Source: Botrytis cinerea B05.10
Taxonomy: Eukaryota > Ascomycota > Leotiomycetes > Helotiales > Sclerotiniaceae
Assembly: GCF_000143535.2 (NCBI RefSeq)
Contig: NC_037322.1
Span: 930,001 to 994,000 of the forward strand
Length of the DNA: 64,000 nucleotides
Direction of reading: 5' to 3'
Every line of letters begins with the position of its first letter. Position 1 is the first letter of the stretch. Position numbers and translations under genes: made by a program. Positions 50,859 through 62,575 of this stretch are shown here, one piece after another. The notes beneath the pieces were generated by a model. That model worked only from the letters and a program-made list of their open reading frames with translations, made no database searches and had not been told where the DNA came from.

Positions 50859-53183
50859 ATGCCGACCTTCACAGGTAAGTTCTATCATCTAAGTAGGAAA
50901 CGGTTAATTGACTTCTTTACAGCAGCGGATACGATCCGAATACTCATTGCCACAGATAGCCATGTGGGATATGCAGAGAATGATGCTGTGCGCAAGGACG
51001 ACAGCTGGAGAAGTTTCGACGAAGTCATGCGTCTAGCAAAAGATCAAGATGTAGATATGGTCTTACTCGCAGGCGATCTTTTTCACTACAGTCAACCCTC
51101 CCGAAAAGCTATGTACCAAGTTATGCGATCATTGCGAATGAATTGTCTGGGAGAGAAGCCCTGCGAATTGGAACTGCTCAGCGACGCAAATGATATATTT
51201 GATGGTTCATTCAATCATGTCAATTATGAGGATCCAGATATCAATGTTGCTATACCAGTTTTTTCTATTCACGGCAATCACGATGATCCGGCTGGAGATG
51301 GGAATTATTGTGCTTTGGATTTGCTGCAAGCTGCTGGATTGGTCAATTACTTTGGTCGAACCCCCGAAGTTGATCGCATTCAAATCAAACCAGTACTTTT
51401 GCAAAAAGGCCAGACGAAGCTGGCTTTATATGGCATGAGTAACGTAAGAGACGAGCGTCTTTATCGTACATTCAGAGATGGCCATGTCAAATGGTTCAAG
51501 CCAGGAGTACAACAAAAGGATTGGTTTAACATCATGGCAGTTCATCAAAATCACCATGCTCACACAGAAACCTCTTATTTGCCCGAGAACTTTCTTCCTG
51601 ATTTCCTAGACTTAGTTGTCTGGGGTCACGAGCATGAATGTCTTATTGACCCAACTTACAATCCCGAAAAATCATTTCATGTCATGCAACCTGGATCATC
51701 AGTAGCCACGTCCTTAGTCCCCGGTGAAGCTATCCCAAAACACGTTGCTATCGCCAGTATCACCGGTCGTGAATTCAAAGTCGAGAAAATTCGTCTCAAG
51801 TCTGTACGACCGTTCATCACAAAAGAAGTTGTCCTCGCTACAGACAAGCGAACTAAATATCTCGCAAAAGTTAAGGATAATCGCACAAAACTTACCAAAG
51901 AACTTATGACCATTGTGGACGAACTCATAGATCAAGCACGCGCTGAATGGGTCTCCCTCCAGGATGAGCCAGAAGAAGAACTGGACGATATTCCCCTCCC
52001 TCTCGTCCGTCTTAAGGTTGAATTTACTCCACCAGAAGGCGGTAAATTCGACTGCGAAAATCCTCAACGTTTCTCGAGTCGTTTCATCAATCGTGTTGCA
52101 AACATAAAAGACGTAATCCAATACCACCGCAAAAAGGCCGGTGCGATCCGTAAATCTGCCACCGAAATCGATCTCCCAGAAGAAGGAACCCTCGCCCAAG
52201 TCGCCGGCTTCGACGACGTAAAAGTCGAACTCCTGGTTAAAGAATTTCTCGAAAAGCAATCCCTTCAAGTCCTCCCCACTACCCCCTTCGGAGACGCAGT
52301 CGGGCAATTCGTCGATAAGGATGACCGTCACGCCATGGAAATCTTTGTCCAAAAATCTCTCAAAGCTCAAGTTGAGGAACTCATCAAGCAGGCCAACGGC
52401 GCAGACAACGAAGTCGGGGACGAAGACGAATATCTCAATGCGGCCATGGAAAAGTTTCGCGCTCAACAAGAAGCACTCGCAGCCCGCACAGGAAGCAAAT
52501 CCAAAAAGCCAGCCAAAAAACTCAAACCGAAGCCCAGACCCGCAGATTTCGACTCGGATCTTGATGGAGAATGGGGCGAAAAGGTTGAACATTGTGAAAC
52601 GGATAACGGAGAAAATAATGATGATGATAGTGACGACGCACCACCTGCTCCCCCACCCAAACGGGGAAACGGCAACGGGAATGGAAAGAACACGGGCGGA
52701 TTCATCATCAGCGACGATGACTCTGATGACCCCTTCGCCGAAGCCGTAAACGAAGAACCTAAACCCACCACCACCACCAAAAAACCCCCCGCTAGACGAG
52801 CCCCAGCTAAGAAAGCCGCAGCCCCCAAAAAAGCCCCTACAAAACCAACCACCACATCAAGAAGCAGAAAAAAGGTCCCCGAACCCGAACCAAGCGATGA
52901 CGAAGATGAGGATATAGAAATGGAAGAAGCGCCTGCACCTACACCAGCGGCCAAACCGAAGAGTCCACCAAAGAGAGCGGCTGCGGCGCGGGGAAGACAA
53001 ACACAAACACAATTATCTTTCTCGCAGCCAAGTCAGGTGACGGGAAGAGTAGGAGGAGGGGCAGGGGGCAGAAAAAAACAGGCTATCGAGTTGAGTGATG
53101 ATGAGATTAGCGAGGATGATGATGATGATGACGCGTTTCAACCAATGAGTGCTGTTAGTTCGGGGAGGGCACGGCGGAGATAG
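50859..53183 (+). CDS. mre11: MRE11 double-strand break repair nuclease, 758 aa
   Basis: The Mn-dependent nuclease of the MRE11-RAD50-NBS1 complex that starts resection and signals DNA breaks. Exon 1 is only 16 bases (50859-50874); exon 2 is 50923-53183; total 2,277 bases. The acceptor is a tandem CAGCAG, so a protein one Ala shorter is possible. The phosphoesterase motifs are all present: ATDSHVGY (Asp17, His19), LLAGDLFH, FSIHGNHDDP, AVHQNHHAH and VVWGHEHEC. The DNA-binding capping domain follows to about residue 410 (RFSSRFINRVANIKDVIQYHRKK). The last 230 residues are disordered and charged, with Asp/Glu blocks, Lys/Pro/Ala repeats and a QTQTQLSFSQPSQ element, ending GRARRR. Length is typical of filamentous fungi. 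RAD50 is not in the window. Confidence 0.97.
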   Translation: MPTFTGKFYHLSRKRLIDFFTAADTIRILIATDSHVGYAENDAVRKDDSWRSFDEVMRLAKDQDVDMVLLAGDLFHYSQPSRKAMYQVMRSLRMNCLGEKPCELELLSDANDIFDGSFNHVNYEDPDINVAIPVFSIHGNHDDPAGDGNYCALDLLQAAGLVNYFGRTPEVDRIQIKPVLLQKGQTKLALYGMSNVRDERLYRTFRDGHVKWFKPGVQQKDWFNIMAVHQNHHAHTETSYLPENFLPDFLDLVVWGHEHECLIDPTYNPEKSFHVMQPGSSVATSLVPGEAIPKHVAIASITGREFKVEKIRLKSVRPFITKEVVLATDKRTKYLAKVKDNRTKLTKELMTIVDELIDQARAEWVSLQDEPEEELDDIPLPLVRLKVEFTPPEGGKFDCENPQRFSSRFINRVANIKDVIQYHRKKAGAIRKSATEIDLPEEGTLAQVAGFDDVKVELLVKEFLEKQSLQVLPTTPFGDAVGQFVDKDDRHAMEIFVQKSLKAQVEELIKQANGADNEVGDEDEYLNAAMEKFRAQQEALAARTGSKSKKPAKKLKPKPRPADFDSDLDGEWGEKVEHCETDNGENNDDDSDDAPPAPPPKRGNGNGNGKNTGGFIISDDDSDDPFAEAVNEEPKPTTTTKKPPARRAPAKKAAAPKKAPTKPTTTSRSRKKVPEPEPSDDEDEDIEMEEAPAPTPAAKPKSPPKRAAAARGRQTQTQLSFSQPSQVTGRVGGGAGGRKKQAIELSDDEISEDDDDDDAFQPMSAVSSGRARRR

Positions 53184-53584
53184 ATGGGTGTGGTTGTGGA
53201 TGGCGGATTGCGCGGCCAAAAGAATGAATGAATGATGAATCAATGGAATGTATTACACGGGATATTTGCGGATCTGCTGGTAACTATCCCCCCCAAAAAA
53301 CGAGAAGAGATTTCTCAAGAATAGGAAGTGGGTGTAGATGTATTTTACGAAGTTACGAGATAATGATATCAATTGCTTTGGATCTGGGCAATATTACATT
53401 CGATTCGATGGCTTGTATGGATCGATGGATTGTTGTCTGTATCAATTTCGCAATTTCGCAATGTTGGAATGTTGCAATGTGCTTGATTATGGTATTATGA
53501 TAAATTTACATACAAACAAACAATACAAGTGGGAATTTAGCATGCTGCATTGCAAATCATTGGATAAATGAATGCATATCTAAG

Positions 53585-53610
53585 TAGCAATAGCAATAGC
53601 AATAGCAATA
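53585..53610. repeat. TAGCAA hexanucleotide repeat
   Basis: Four perfect TAGCAA units and a partial fifth. Confidence 0.85.
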
Positions 53611-53775
53611 ACCCCTTTCTGTGCTACCGACAACCTCCTCTCCCCTTCCAGCTCATCATATTATCCATATCATTCGAAGAACCCTTCGCACACTGACCAT
53701 ACTATATATATGTTCTCGTACTGACTCTTGTGCTGGCTCTCTAGTTCAAGGGATCTAAAGAGTTTATCTTTCTTT

Positions 53776-53827
53776 GATATAGATATAGATATAGATATAG
53801 ATATAGATATAGATATAGATATAGATA
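53776..53827. repeat. GATATA hexanucleotide microsatellite
   Basis: Between eight and nine perfect GATATA units, 52 bases long, the longest perfect microsatellite seen in the window. Confidence 0.95.
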
Positions 53828-53880
53828 CAATTTCAAATCCAATTTCAAATCCAAATCCAAATCCAAATCCAGATCCAAAT
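53828..53880. repeat. CAAATC hexanucleotide-type repeat
   Basis: Imperfect CAATTTCAAATC and CAAATC units follow directly on the GATATA run, ending in CAGATCCAAATC. Confidence 0.8.
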
Positions 53881-54192
53881 CATACTATTCATTTCATTCC
53901 CTCAAGAATACCCAGTATAACGAATCTTATACATCTACCTACCTACCCACCTAACCCATACTAAGAGCAGATATAAAAGACGATTGCTACAGGCACAAGA
54001 TCCCAGGTGTATGTATATATTTCCATCTACTAGCTACTAGCTACTAGCTAGTGGCTAACAGAACAGAGATTCTCGCCAAAAGGAAAAAAAAAGAAAAAAG
54101 AAAAAAAAAGGCGATCAAATCCAGGGGAAAACGGAAAGCGGAAAAGAAGAAAGAGGTAAGTAAGTGTAATGCAAAATCACAATGTGGAAGAA

Positions 54193-54232
54193 GAGTAGAG
54201 TAGAGTAGAGTAGAGTAGAGTAGAGTAGAGTA
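54193..54232. repeat. GAGTA pentanucleotide microsatellite
   Basis: Eight perfect GAGTA units. Confidence 0.95.
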
Positions 54233-54640
54233 ATTAAAAGAAAACATGGATTGATGAATTAACTGTCAAATTTTCCTTGATCAGACATAATCGAAGAATC
54301 GTAATTGGTTGTATGTGCTAACCGAATACAAAAATCGAAAGCTCCAAGTTGTCGGACAGCAGTCTGGGATGTCGGAAACCATGGACCTCAACATCATACT
54401 TGTATTGGATCCGAGTCTGTTGTATGCACGTATACACATGTTTCGCCATCATGTAAAATCAAATATTGAAACCTCCTTCATCTGAAGCTTGTGGTAATAA
54501 GTTTTGAGTCAACTCCTCATATTCCTAGTAACATATCTCCAAAAAGAAACCTTTGTGAATAAACCAAATCCTCAGAAACATCCAGCTTTCCCCCAAAAAT
54601 GAAAGGGCCGAAATTAATATCTTCAACATTGATTCACAGA

Positions 54641-56140
54641 CTAATCTTCCACGTCTTCAACTCTATTCGGCATCATAGTGACTTCAGCTTCCTCCACTAC
54701 TGTCACGGCCTGCCCAGACCTATACTCCCGCAAAAGCGCCACTACCTCCTTATGACCTCCCATCTCCGCAGCCTCGATAGCAGAAGGATAAAATCTTCCT
54801 TCAATACCATACTTATGAGCCAGCATCGAATGAACAATAGTTGCTGTTCCCTGCTCAACATCAGCGCCATATTCAAGCAATAATTCCACGATTTCGATGT
54901 TTCCCCGAGCAGCTGCAATAACCAAAGGTGATGACTGCTCTCTCTCCCCAAATTTGGACGGCGTGATTTTTGCACCATGTTTAAGCAGCAGTTGAACCAC
55001 AGATTTGCTAGATAGCGTGGTAGCAATGAACAAAGGTGTTCCAAGCTCTATAATCGTGTTGACGTCGGCGCCGTGGTTAATCAAACTTTCAACCACACGC
55101 TTATTTTTAGAAATGATACCTCTAAACAACGTAGTGATTTCTATGTCTCTGGTAAACCAGCTTTTATACATCGGCCTCTCTTCGGACCAAATGTAACCCC
55201 CAAATGTTCCTTTCGGCAAAGAAAATTGGTTAGTCCAAGGGATACTTCCTCGGCAACTATCAACATCATGCGTCTCATTCATTAAAAGCTCCATGGATTT
55301 AATATTCGCATGTAGCGCTGCGAACACTATTGGCGAGTCTTCTTCATGAGCTTCGGGCTCGGGAAGGCATTGGTGGTTGAGCAGCAGCCGAACTAGATCG
55401 ACTGCATCTGACTTAATACTGACGTATTCGACTAGCAGATCGTTCCTAGTCTTACGAGGCAGCGGCTCCGTCTTCGAAAGAAGCAATTTCAAGACAAGCT
55501 CAGGTTCGCAAGAATCTGAGCAGAATCTCTCGTCAAGAGATTCTAGAACGTAAGATATACAAGATCTGGGCTCTCTGAACAATATGGTAAATTTGTAGGA
55601 TGGACTAGCTCCAAATTCCAGCAAAATTTCCACGAGCTTAGCGAGACGGAACTGCACAGCAACTTTTAAAGCTGATTCCAGGTATCCTTCCACCATAGGT
55701 CTCACCGCTGATTCAAGGAGTAATCTGACTATTTCAGTCTTCCGATCCCAGACTGCCGTTTCTAATGCGCTAGACGCAATATCCATACCCGTTTCGTCCA
55801 CCGCCTGATTTTCTAACAAAAGTCGGACGATCGGGAGGTCACCTGCTATCACTGCAGAGGTAAGCGGTAAAGACAGACACCAATACAGATCCCGCAATAT
55901 ATTTGTATCATTTGCATCGGCGCCCTTCTGGAGGAGTAATTTTATCTAGAGCAAGGTTTAGTTCAAGAGAAAACAACAGCTATCGCGGGAGAAGCGAAGA
56001 ACCCAACACACCATTTCAATAGATTTAGTTTCTACTGCAAAGGATAAAGCTGTTCCTAAGCGGCTGCGGCAATTCAAATATATCTCCTTTGGGTACAAAG
56101 GTGAAGTAATATACTTGCCAGCTTCATGAAGATTAAAGCA
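54641..56140 (-). pseudogene. Ankyrin-repeat half of a NACHT-ankyrin gene, downstream of an in-frame stop
   Basis: This continues the frame of the NACHT gene after the TGA at 56143-56141. Exon parts are 56140-56012 and 55945-54641, joined at SIEM|IKLLLQKGADAN, which restores a textbook ankyrin helix; total phase is kept. About ten ankyrin repeats can be followed, for example GDLPIVRLLLENQ, GTPLFIATTLSSKSVVQLLLKHGA, SPLVIAAARGNIEIVELLLEYGAD and GGHKEVVALLREY. These repeats normally form the ligand-sensing C-terminus of fungal STAND proteins. No ATG near the stop gives an obvious independent start; internal Met codons exist further on. It may be a broken gene half, a separately expressed fragment, or joined to the first half if the stop is a sequencing error. 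Confidence 0.6.
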
Positions 56141-59108
56141 TCAAGCTATCATTAAAGGCGTTACATGTTGTTCTAGATTTATTTTCAATTCGTGGGGGCA
56201 AATAAATTGAGTGGCCTCCCAGTGATACGGGGGCTTCCAGTCCATAACACGAATCCAGATCGTTCGTCGAATGGATACGGAGCATAGATCGACGATAACA
56301 ACGGGGTCAACAGCGCTAGGGACACGTCTATAGTGAGACAGCCAATTTTTTCCCCAATAATTAATCAGATCATAAGGTGCATTCTTCGCAGAGCTAGAGC
56401 CATGTTCGCGTTTCGGGAGATCAGAATTACTCGAAGCACTAAAATCACTCAGATATAAATAAGAGATACAAATCTGAGCTAAGATTTTATGTGATTCTTG
56501 CGGCTCAAGACAATATCTCCATTTACCAGGAGACTTAAGTCCAGATTCAGTTGCGACGAGAAATTCTTTTGCTGTCTGGTGTATGAGGTACACTTTCGAG
56601 TCCACAAATTGTATGAATAGACCACAGAGATTGCGAAGCATTCTTGGATAGCGATGACTCTTTTCTAAGTGTATGTCGTCAAAACTCTGGGTACCATCGT
56701 AACATATCTTAATGTTCATAGCTACGTTTATTTCATCCGTGCTTAAGGGACGCTCTGCACCAACAATTATATGAAGTAATTTTTCGGTCTCTGATCGATA
56801 AGGACTCTTGTCCAGAATTTCTTCGTATCTGAGACGGGTTTGATCAGTATTGCAGTCTATTGCTTCCGCTGGAAGTTGCATGGATATAGAACACAACCAT
56901 TTTACTTACATTTTCTCCACAGTCTTAGGCAGTGATTGCAAGCTTTTATCTATCTTCCTAGACTCCCCACTACTCTCGATTCTTTTTCGAATAACGTCCA
57001 TGATAAGATGTAACCAAAGGTAAGTTCTATGTTCCATTCCTCGTAGACGAGTTATGATGTGACTTTTGACATCGTCATCCAAGTCCAGCTGTTCAACCTC
57101 ATGATTGATAACTAGGTTGATCTCCCGTGAGATAATCTTAGATTCCATTTCCCCGGCAATGCGAATCACGGGAAAATCGTGATGTAATCCTGTGAATATT
57201 CCTTCGATTTGAGCATAAGGACGACTGGTGACGACAAAACGCATATGGCATTTTGGGCTGAATAAAAGCCTATGCATCCTCTTTATAAAAGATTTTCTGG
57301 AGTTATTTTCAGACTCACATTCATCCAATGCGTCAACTATACACACGATATCTCCAGCAGCCTGGTCAATAGCGATAGATTCCAGGATATCCCACATTTC
57401 ATCATGCAGGTTACAAAGCTCGCTTCGATTTTTGTTCCACGTAGTCATAGCATGTTTGAGGAGATTACCGTTAGATAAGAATATCTGATGAAGCAGAGCC
57501 GCGACTGCTTTCGTAATGCTGCATTGTTCAGGCGACGAATCCTTGAAGAAGAAGTAGCATATGACTGTAGCGGAAGAAAAGCTAACCAGCTTTTCTTTGT
57601 AAAATGCTTTCGACAAGACGGACTTTCCACAGCCTGGATCGGCTGAAATCCAAAGTAGACCCATACTCTTCTTGTCCCTCCAATCAGTAAATGCCTGCGA
57701 TTCTAAAAGCCATTCGCAAGTGCCTGGGACTCGATCTGGATTACGCTTTTGCTGGATTTCGTAAAGATTATTCAAACGAAAAATTTGCAGGCACTCGGTC
57801 TCATCTTTGCTCCTTTCGTGCTGCCCGAACTCTTGTCCAAGTTTGTTGACGGCTTGATGAGTCTCTCTTGTTACTTCGAGAAGCCCATTACTAGATATTA
57901 ATAAGCACATCGGGACTCTCAAATTGGAGTCTAAAACTCACCCAACGTCGCATAGCTGTGCCATTTTACCAAATAATTCTTTCGATAATTTGCGACATTG
58001 GTCACTATCAATCGCCTGGGCTATACCCCAGCATTGGCCTTCTATGCGTAAGATATCGCGGTGCATATTTTTCCATTTATCGGTTTGAAAAACTTGCCGC
58101 AAATAGCCTTTAATCGTTGATCGATTTAATTGGCATACAACCTCAGCCTGAAAATTAAGTATTTTGGTATATAATTCGATGATCCCACTGAACAACATAT
58201 GAGCCGCGGTGGCAATTGTTGAATCTGAACTTTCAGTTGCACGAATACTTTCCACTAGACTATACTTGTGGATAAGGAAGGGTAGTTCCTCAAGACCTTC
58301 GCGACAAGCTTCATCTTGTTGGGAAGGATTGAGGAGTAGCTGAATCTATGTTAGCAAACCATAAGCATTGAAAGTCATGGGCAAAAATAACAAGAAAAGG
58401 AAGAGACTAAGCTCTGAGTACACAGAAGCATACCGGCAGGAAAAGACAGACACCTGCCCAAGCTAATGCTCCATGAGGTTCGGCACTAACAACAGACCCC
58501 ACGAAATCTTTAGCTAGGCCGACAATCTCAACCGTCTTCTCGAAAACTTTATCCGCTCTGCCACTTGGAACATTCATGGTTTCGAGGCTATTTTGGCACA
58601 CTTTGAGAAGCGTCGCTGCATTTGCTAAGGGTTTTTCAGACTCGTTAGAGTGGTATTCATCGCTCTTGTCTGCTTCGCTGCATATAATGAGTGAGTACTG
58701 TTCATACTATATGTATCAAAGTTAGCTAGTCAGAAGTTTTTATTGAAATGAAGTAACGAAGTTACATACCAGTTCCGGATCATCAGCCTTGAGCTTCTCT
58801 GAAGCTTGAAACCAAAGGTCATCCTCATTTGAGAGCTGCAGATCATTCGCGGTGGTTGTTGAGGACTCTATTGTCAAGCAAACTGAACCATCGTGCGTAA
58901 GCTCCTGTATTTGCTCGCCAGCCACTTTCTTGTCATTCTGAATTACAGATTCACCACTCTTCCTACCAGATACCGCTACAGAACTCGCTGTACCGACACT
59001 CGATTCGGACTGAACAGGCTCTTGCAGAAGCTCACAGCGATTCTTAAAGTTTGTTTTGATTGAGCTGAGGCCCCGTTTGAATCGCTTGCCAATAGGCATA
59101 CCTGCCAT
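56141..59108 (-). CDS. NACHT-domain STAND (NLR-like) protein, 892 aa to an in-frame TGA
   Basis: A signal-transducing NTPase of the kind used in fungal non-self recognition, cytosolic. Exons: 59108-58770, 58706-58434, 58339-57942, 57890-56910 and 56828-56141. After a Ser-rich N-terminus comes the N-terminal domain common in fungal NACHT proteins (DLWFQASEKLK, then VSAEPHGALAWAGVCLFLPV and the LLLNPS segment). The NACHT domain has Walker A ISADPGCGKSVLSKAF, Walker B IVCIVDALDEC and the sensor-like FVVTSRPYAQIEG. A winged-helix-like part follows (LPKTVEKIYEEILDKS, ERPLSTDEINVAM). The frame reaches the first ankyrin repeat (HVTPLMIA) and meets TGA. Every other splice join is clean and the downstream DNA continues in the same frame with ankyrin repeats, so the stop looks like a disabling change. 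Confidence 0.8.
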
Positions 59109-60496
59109 ATAATGATCGAGATACAATCAGTAAATACTATAAACCATCACCAAACAATAACTTCAAAGCAAAAGAAAGGGCAAACCCAAATGAAGAAACC
59201 CCAACAAGGCTCTCCCGTACCACTCACCACCGCACAGCTCTCACCGGTTCCCCGCATCCCCATCTTCCACTACATACACACATTTCAATCACACTACATA
59301 CCTTTTCCGCCTCGTCTTGTCCCAATTCTCTCACCGACTCCAACTTCCCTCAAATAACTTGATCTGGAAGCGACTGTCACATCCTAAATATGCATGCCGT
59401 GGGTGATATGCATTGAAGGATTTCGCACTACCATCATTGCAGTCAAAAGTGAAGATTGTCTCGCCGACACAGACAGGCGAAAATCACTGCATTCTTTTGA
59501 ATCCACACATCATCTCGACATTTATGCGTTAGAAAACTTGAATTACAGACTTCGAATCAAAACAAGAAATTATAGGCCGAAGAACATGAGAATGATGTCC
59601 GCCTCAATTCTGTGCATTCAGGCCTCGTTTTGATTGACCAATAGTGTAATGTTATTAAAACTCAAATGTGTGAAAGATTATTTCTTGGCGCTCTAGTTTC
59701 TTACTCACTAACTGACCAAAGGAGTAGGAACGTAGCCGCACTTGCCTCTCTACGTATTGATATAGCACGTGACATACTGCACGGCGAGGCTTCACTTTGC
59801 AAACTCGGCAGACGTCCTCCCACAATGGTACGCAAATTCGCCTAGTTAAACCAACCCCTTCATTGAAGAAGATGTAGAATTCCTATCAACTTATTGACCT
59901 ATCAACATATTCCTCTAACCTGCTAATCCTCACTATCCGTCCAACCTCCGTTTCCCTTCTGCTCCTATTTCCCATCTCCCATCTCCCAATCATAATAGCA
60001 ACCATAGAAAAGAAGAGCTAGAAATGCAAAACGCCATTCTCTTAACCTGTACGCGCCATGACCCACACCCACAATGAACCCCAAATCTTTGCTAATAAAC
60101 ACAATCCAGTCAATGGACCAGACATTCTGGGGAAAAACAACACTAATTCTCAAACTCTTTTCCCTATGCCTCAGATATTCCCAAATTTAAAACCCCATAA
60201 CCTAGTCTTTCTGTTCCCTGCTCCCAGTTTCGGTATTTACAAACGGAAAGGGGTGGAATGCGTAGCGTTAGTCTCGTATTTGTGTTTTTTCTTTAAACAC
60301 TCGTCTGCCCATGGAATATCAAACGCAAGCAATGTATTAAAATCATCCGGTTCTTGCATGCAAAGAAATGACATATGAAAATATGCTCGCGAAATGTCTT
60401 TTGTCCTATCAATCATCCAAGTGACTCCCCCAAACTCCATCACATATTATAGACGATAAACAGTTTCTCTGGTATGATGATGGCCAGATCTTACAA
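59109..60496. other. Intergenic region between the NACHT gene promoter and the kinase 3' side
   Basis: No gene is supported. Frames at 59112-59357, 59394-59633 and 60058-60378 have no domain. The part next to 59108 is the NACHT gene promoter (minus strand); the part next to 60496 is the kinase 3' untranslated region. Confidence 0.55.
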
Positions 60497-62575
60497 TCAC
60501 CGACCGTCATATCTTCCATTGTGTTGATCCACGTGTTGATGGTGATCGTCACCATCGTGATGCAGTGTGACACTGTTGAATTCCTCGAATGGATCAACTT
60601 CGAGTTCGGCAGCACCTGGTGTTGCCAAACCGGAATCAAGTGGTACTCCTTTAGCTGACGCTAAGGTTCTTGATCCACTAATATCAACACTTTCGCTCTC
60701 TTTAACATTTCTGAAATTGACTGTGTCAATACCGCGACCTTGGTGAGGAATCATAGGAGGCTTCATGTGTCTGATAAGTGCCCATTGAGTTGTGCGAAAG
60801 AATGGGTGAGTTTTGACATCAGAAGCTCCAGCTCGAGCCCCCAATCGTCTGTTTTCATCCTTGATTAGGAGTTTTCGAATTACCGATTTGCAAAGACTAA
60901 AGTTTGTTAGTATGTTTTTGGAGTCAATGTGTGAGGAGTAACCAACTTTGAGACTTGGGGAGAGCCAGAGTGCTCTGGGAAAGGAACATCATCTCTCAAA
61001 ATATTTGCAAAGGTAGCATTTCGATTCTTTCCCTTGAAAGGTGTTGTGCCAAACAACATCTCGTAAATCAAGATCCCTAACGTCCACCAATCAACCGCAC
61101 TGGTATGACCACATCCTTTGATAACTTCTGGCGCTATGTATTCCTCGGTTCCGACGAATGAGTTTGTTCGGAAATTTGCTATGCATGACTTCGTGTCGAT
61201 CGTTGGGAGAGAATTTACATTTGTACCGTTTCGGCCAAGAATCATGGTTGGTTTTCCGCCAGGGGCCGATTGTTTCGAAAGATCAAAGTCCGACAACATT
61301 ATATGACCAGATTGATGGAGTAAAATATCTAAGCTTGTTAGTATTTAAACGCCCAAGCTTCAAGAAACAACTTACTCTCAGGTTTCAAATCTCGATAAAT
61401 GAAACCCATCAAATGCAGATACTCTAATGCAGCAGTGACTTCCGCCGCATAGAACCTGGCGTCGTCCTCTGGTATGCATTTGCCTGGACGAGTCTGTAAA
61501 GCCCTAAAGAATTCTCCACCACTGCAATATTCCATGCATAGATATAAATGATCCTCGGATTGGAAGGAGTGGTATAAGGTGACAATGAATGGATGGTTGC
61601 TCGTAGCCAAGATTTCCTGTTCTGCCAATGCTCTCTTGATCTTGTTGCGCTTGATCATCTCTTGTTTGCTCAATACTAAAGAATGTTAAGACAAAATATG
61701 ACATCTCTATCGTGATATTGCATACCTTTCATCGCATATAGTCTGCTGCTCTTCTTCTCTCTCACCAAGTATACCTTTCCAACATCTCCCTTGCCAATCA
61801 ACTTAATCTTATCAAAACTCCCCGGTCCTACCTCAACGTCACGTACTTTTATGGAATTTGAGCTGTACGTCCTCCTGAAGGCTGGATTATTTCGTAGGTT
61901 TGGGGGTTGTAAGGGTGCCAAGTCATCTTCTGCACCTACACCCATAGCATCTGTTTCGCCATCCACCATACTCAACATTGTCGTGCTAGCATTGTGTACT
62001 AAGGGTTCCTTTCCAAGCTCGGCCGTCGCTGGTCGATCACCATCCCCCTTACCTGAAAATAGACCTTGAGCATTAGGAGCGCTCGCAACTCTTCGTAACT
62101 TTCGTGCCAGTTCTTCCTTGCCAGCAGCCGTGGCTTGGTCATTCACACCTGGAACGGTATCGACTTTGAAACTTGGAGTATCGGGAGGACTAGGAGGTAT
62201 GGATGCATCATCGTGATGTCGCAGAGCAGGAGGGCCTTGGTGTGCAAAGTATGGATTCGCATGTGCGGTGGGACTGTTGACGCCATCGTCTAGTGCATTG
62301 CCTTCACTTGCTATGGTCGTTGATCGATTGCGTCCACCACCCGGAAAGAACTTGGATTGTCGAAACGATGATTTGCCTTCGGACTTTATCGACGGGTCGT
62401 TCTTTTCACTGTGATTTGCCGAACCGTTGATTCGGAAGAAGTTCTTCAACTTTTGAGGGAATGGACTGTGGCCATTGGAATGCTTGTTCGACGACATCGA
62501 GGAACCGGACAAATTCCGCTTCTCGTTATTGGAAGGAAGAGAATTTGGGGATGAACTGTGGAATAACTGAGTCAT
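60497..62575 (-). CDS. nrc2: AGC serine/threonine kinase of the NRC-2 / Fpk1 (flippase kinase) type, 643 aa
   Basis: Homologue of Neurospora NRC-2 and yeast Fpk1/Kin82, which phosphorylate lipid flippases and help polarised growth. Four exons: 62575-61726, 61675-61376, 61328-60947 and 60896-60497, total 1,932 bases. Residues 1-250 are disordered and Ser/Asn/Pro-rich. The kinase domain starts [18 protein letters not shown], the glycine loop typical of this group; the ATP-binding Lys is 283. YRDLKPEN puts the catalytic Asp at 379, and the metal-binding motif is DFD at 397-399 (DFDLSKQS), normal for this family, where Gly is replaced by Asp. The long activation-loop insert ([15 protein letters not shown]) and [10 protein letters not shown] are also typical. 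The C-lobe ends near [19 protein letters not shown], and the tail has an AGC FEEF hydrophobic motif. Confidence 0.95.

Larger units (their letters stand above)
53184..54640. other. Intergenic region dense in simple repeats
   Basis: It holds the MRE11 3' side and the 3' side of the ankyrin gene. Microsatellites lie at 53585-53610, 53776-53827, 53828-53880 and 54193-54232, and purine-rich DNA at 54075-54160. The frame at 53728-53964 is only translated repeat. No gene is seen. Confidence 0.6.

Noticed and set aside
51714..52592. 292-codon open frame on the minus strand
   Set aside because: It lies wholly antisense to MRE11 and is a composition effect of Lys/Glu-rich codons; its product is a Phe/Leu-rich string without domains.
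53728..53964. 78-codon frame with Asp-Ile repeats
   Set aside because: It is the GATATA and CAAATC microsatellites read as protein.
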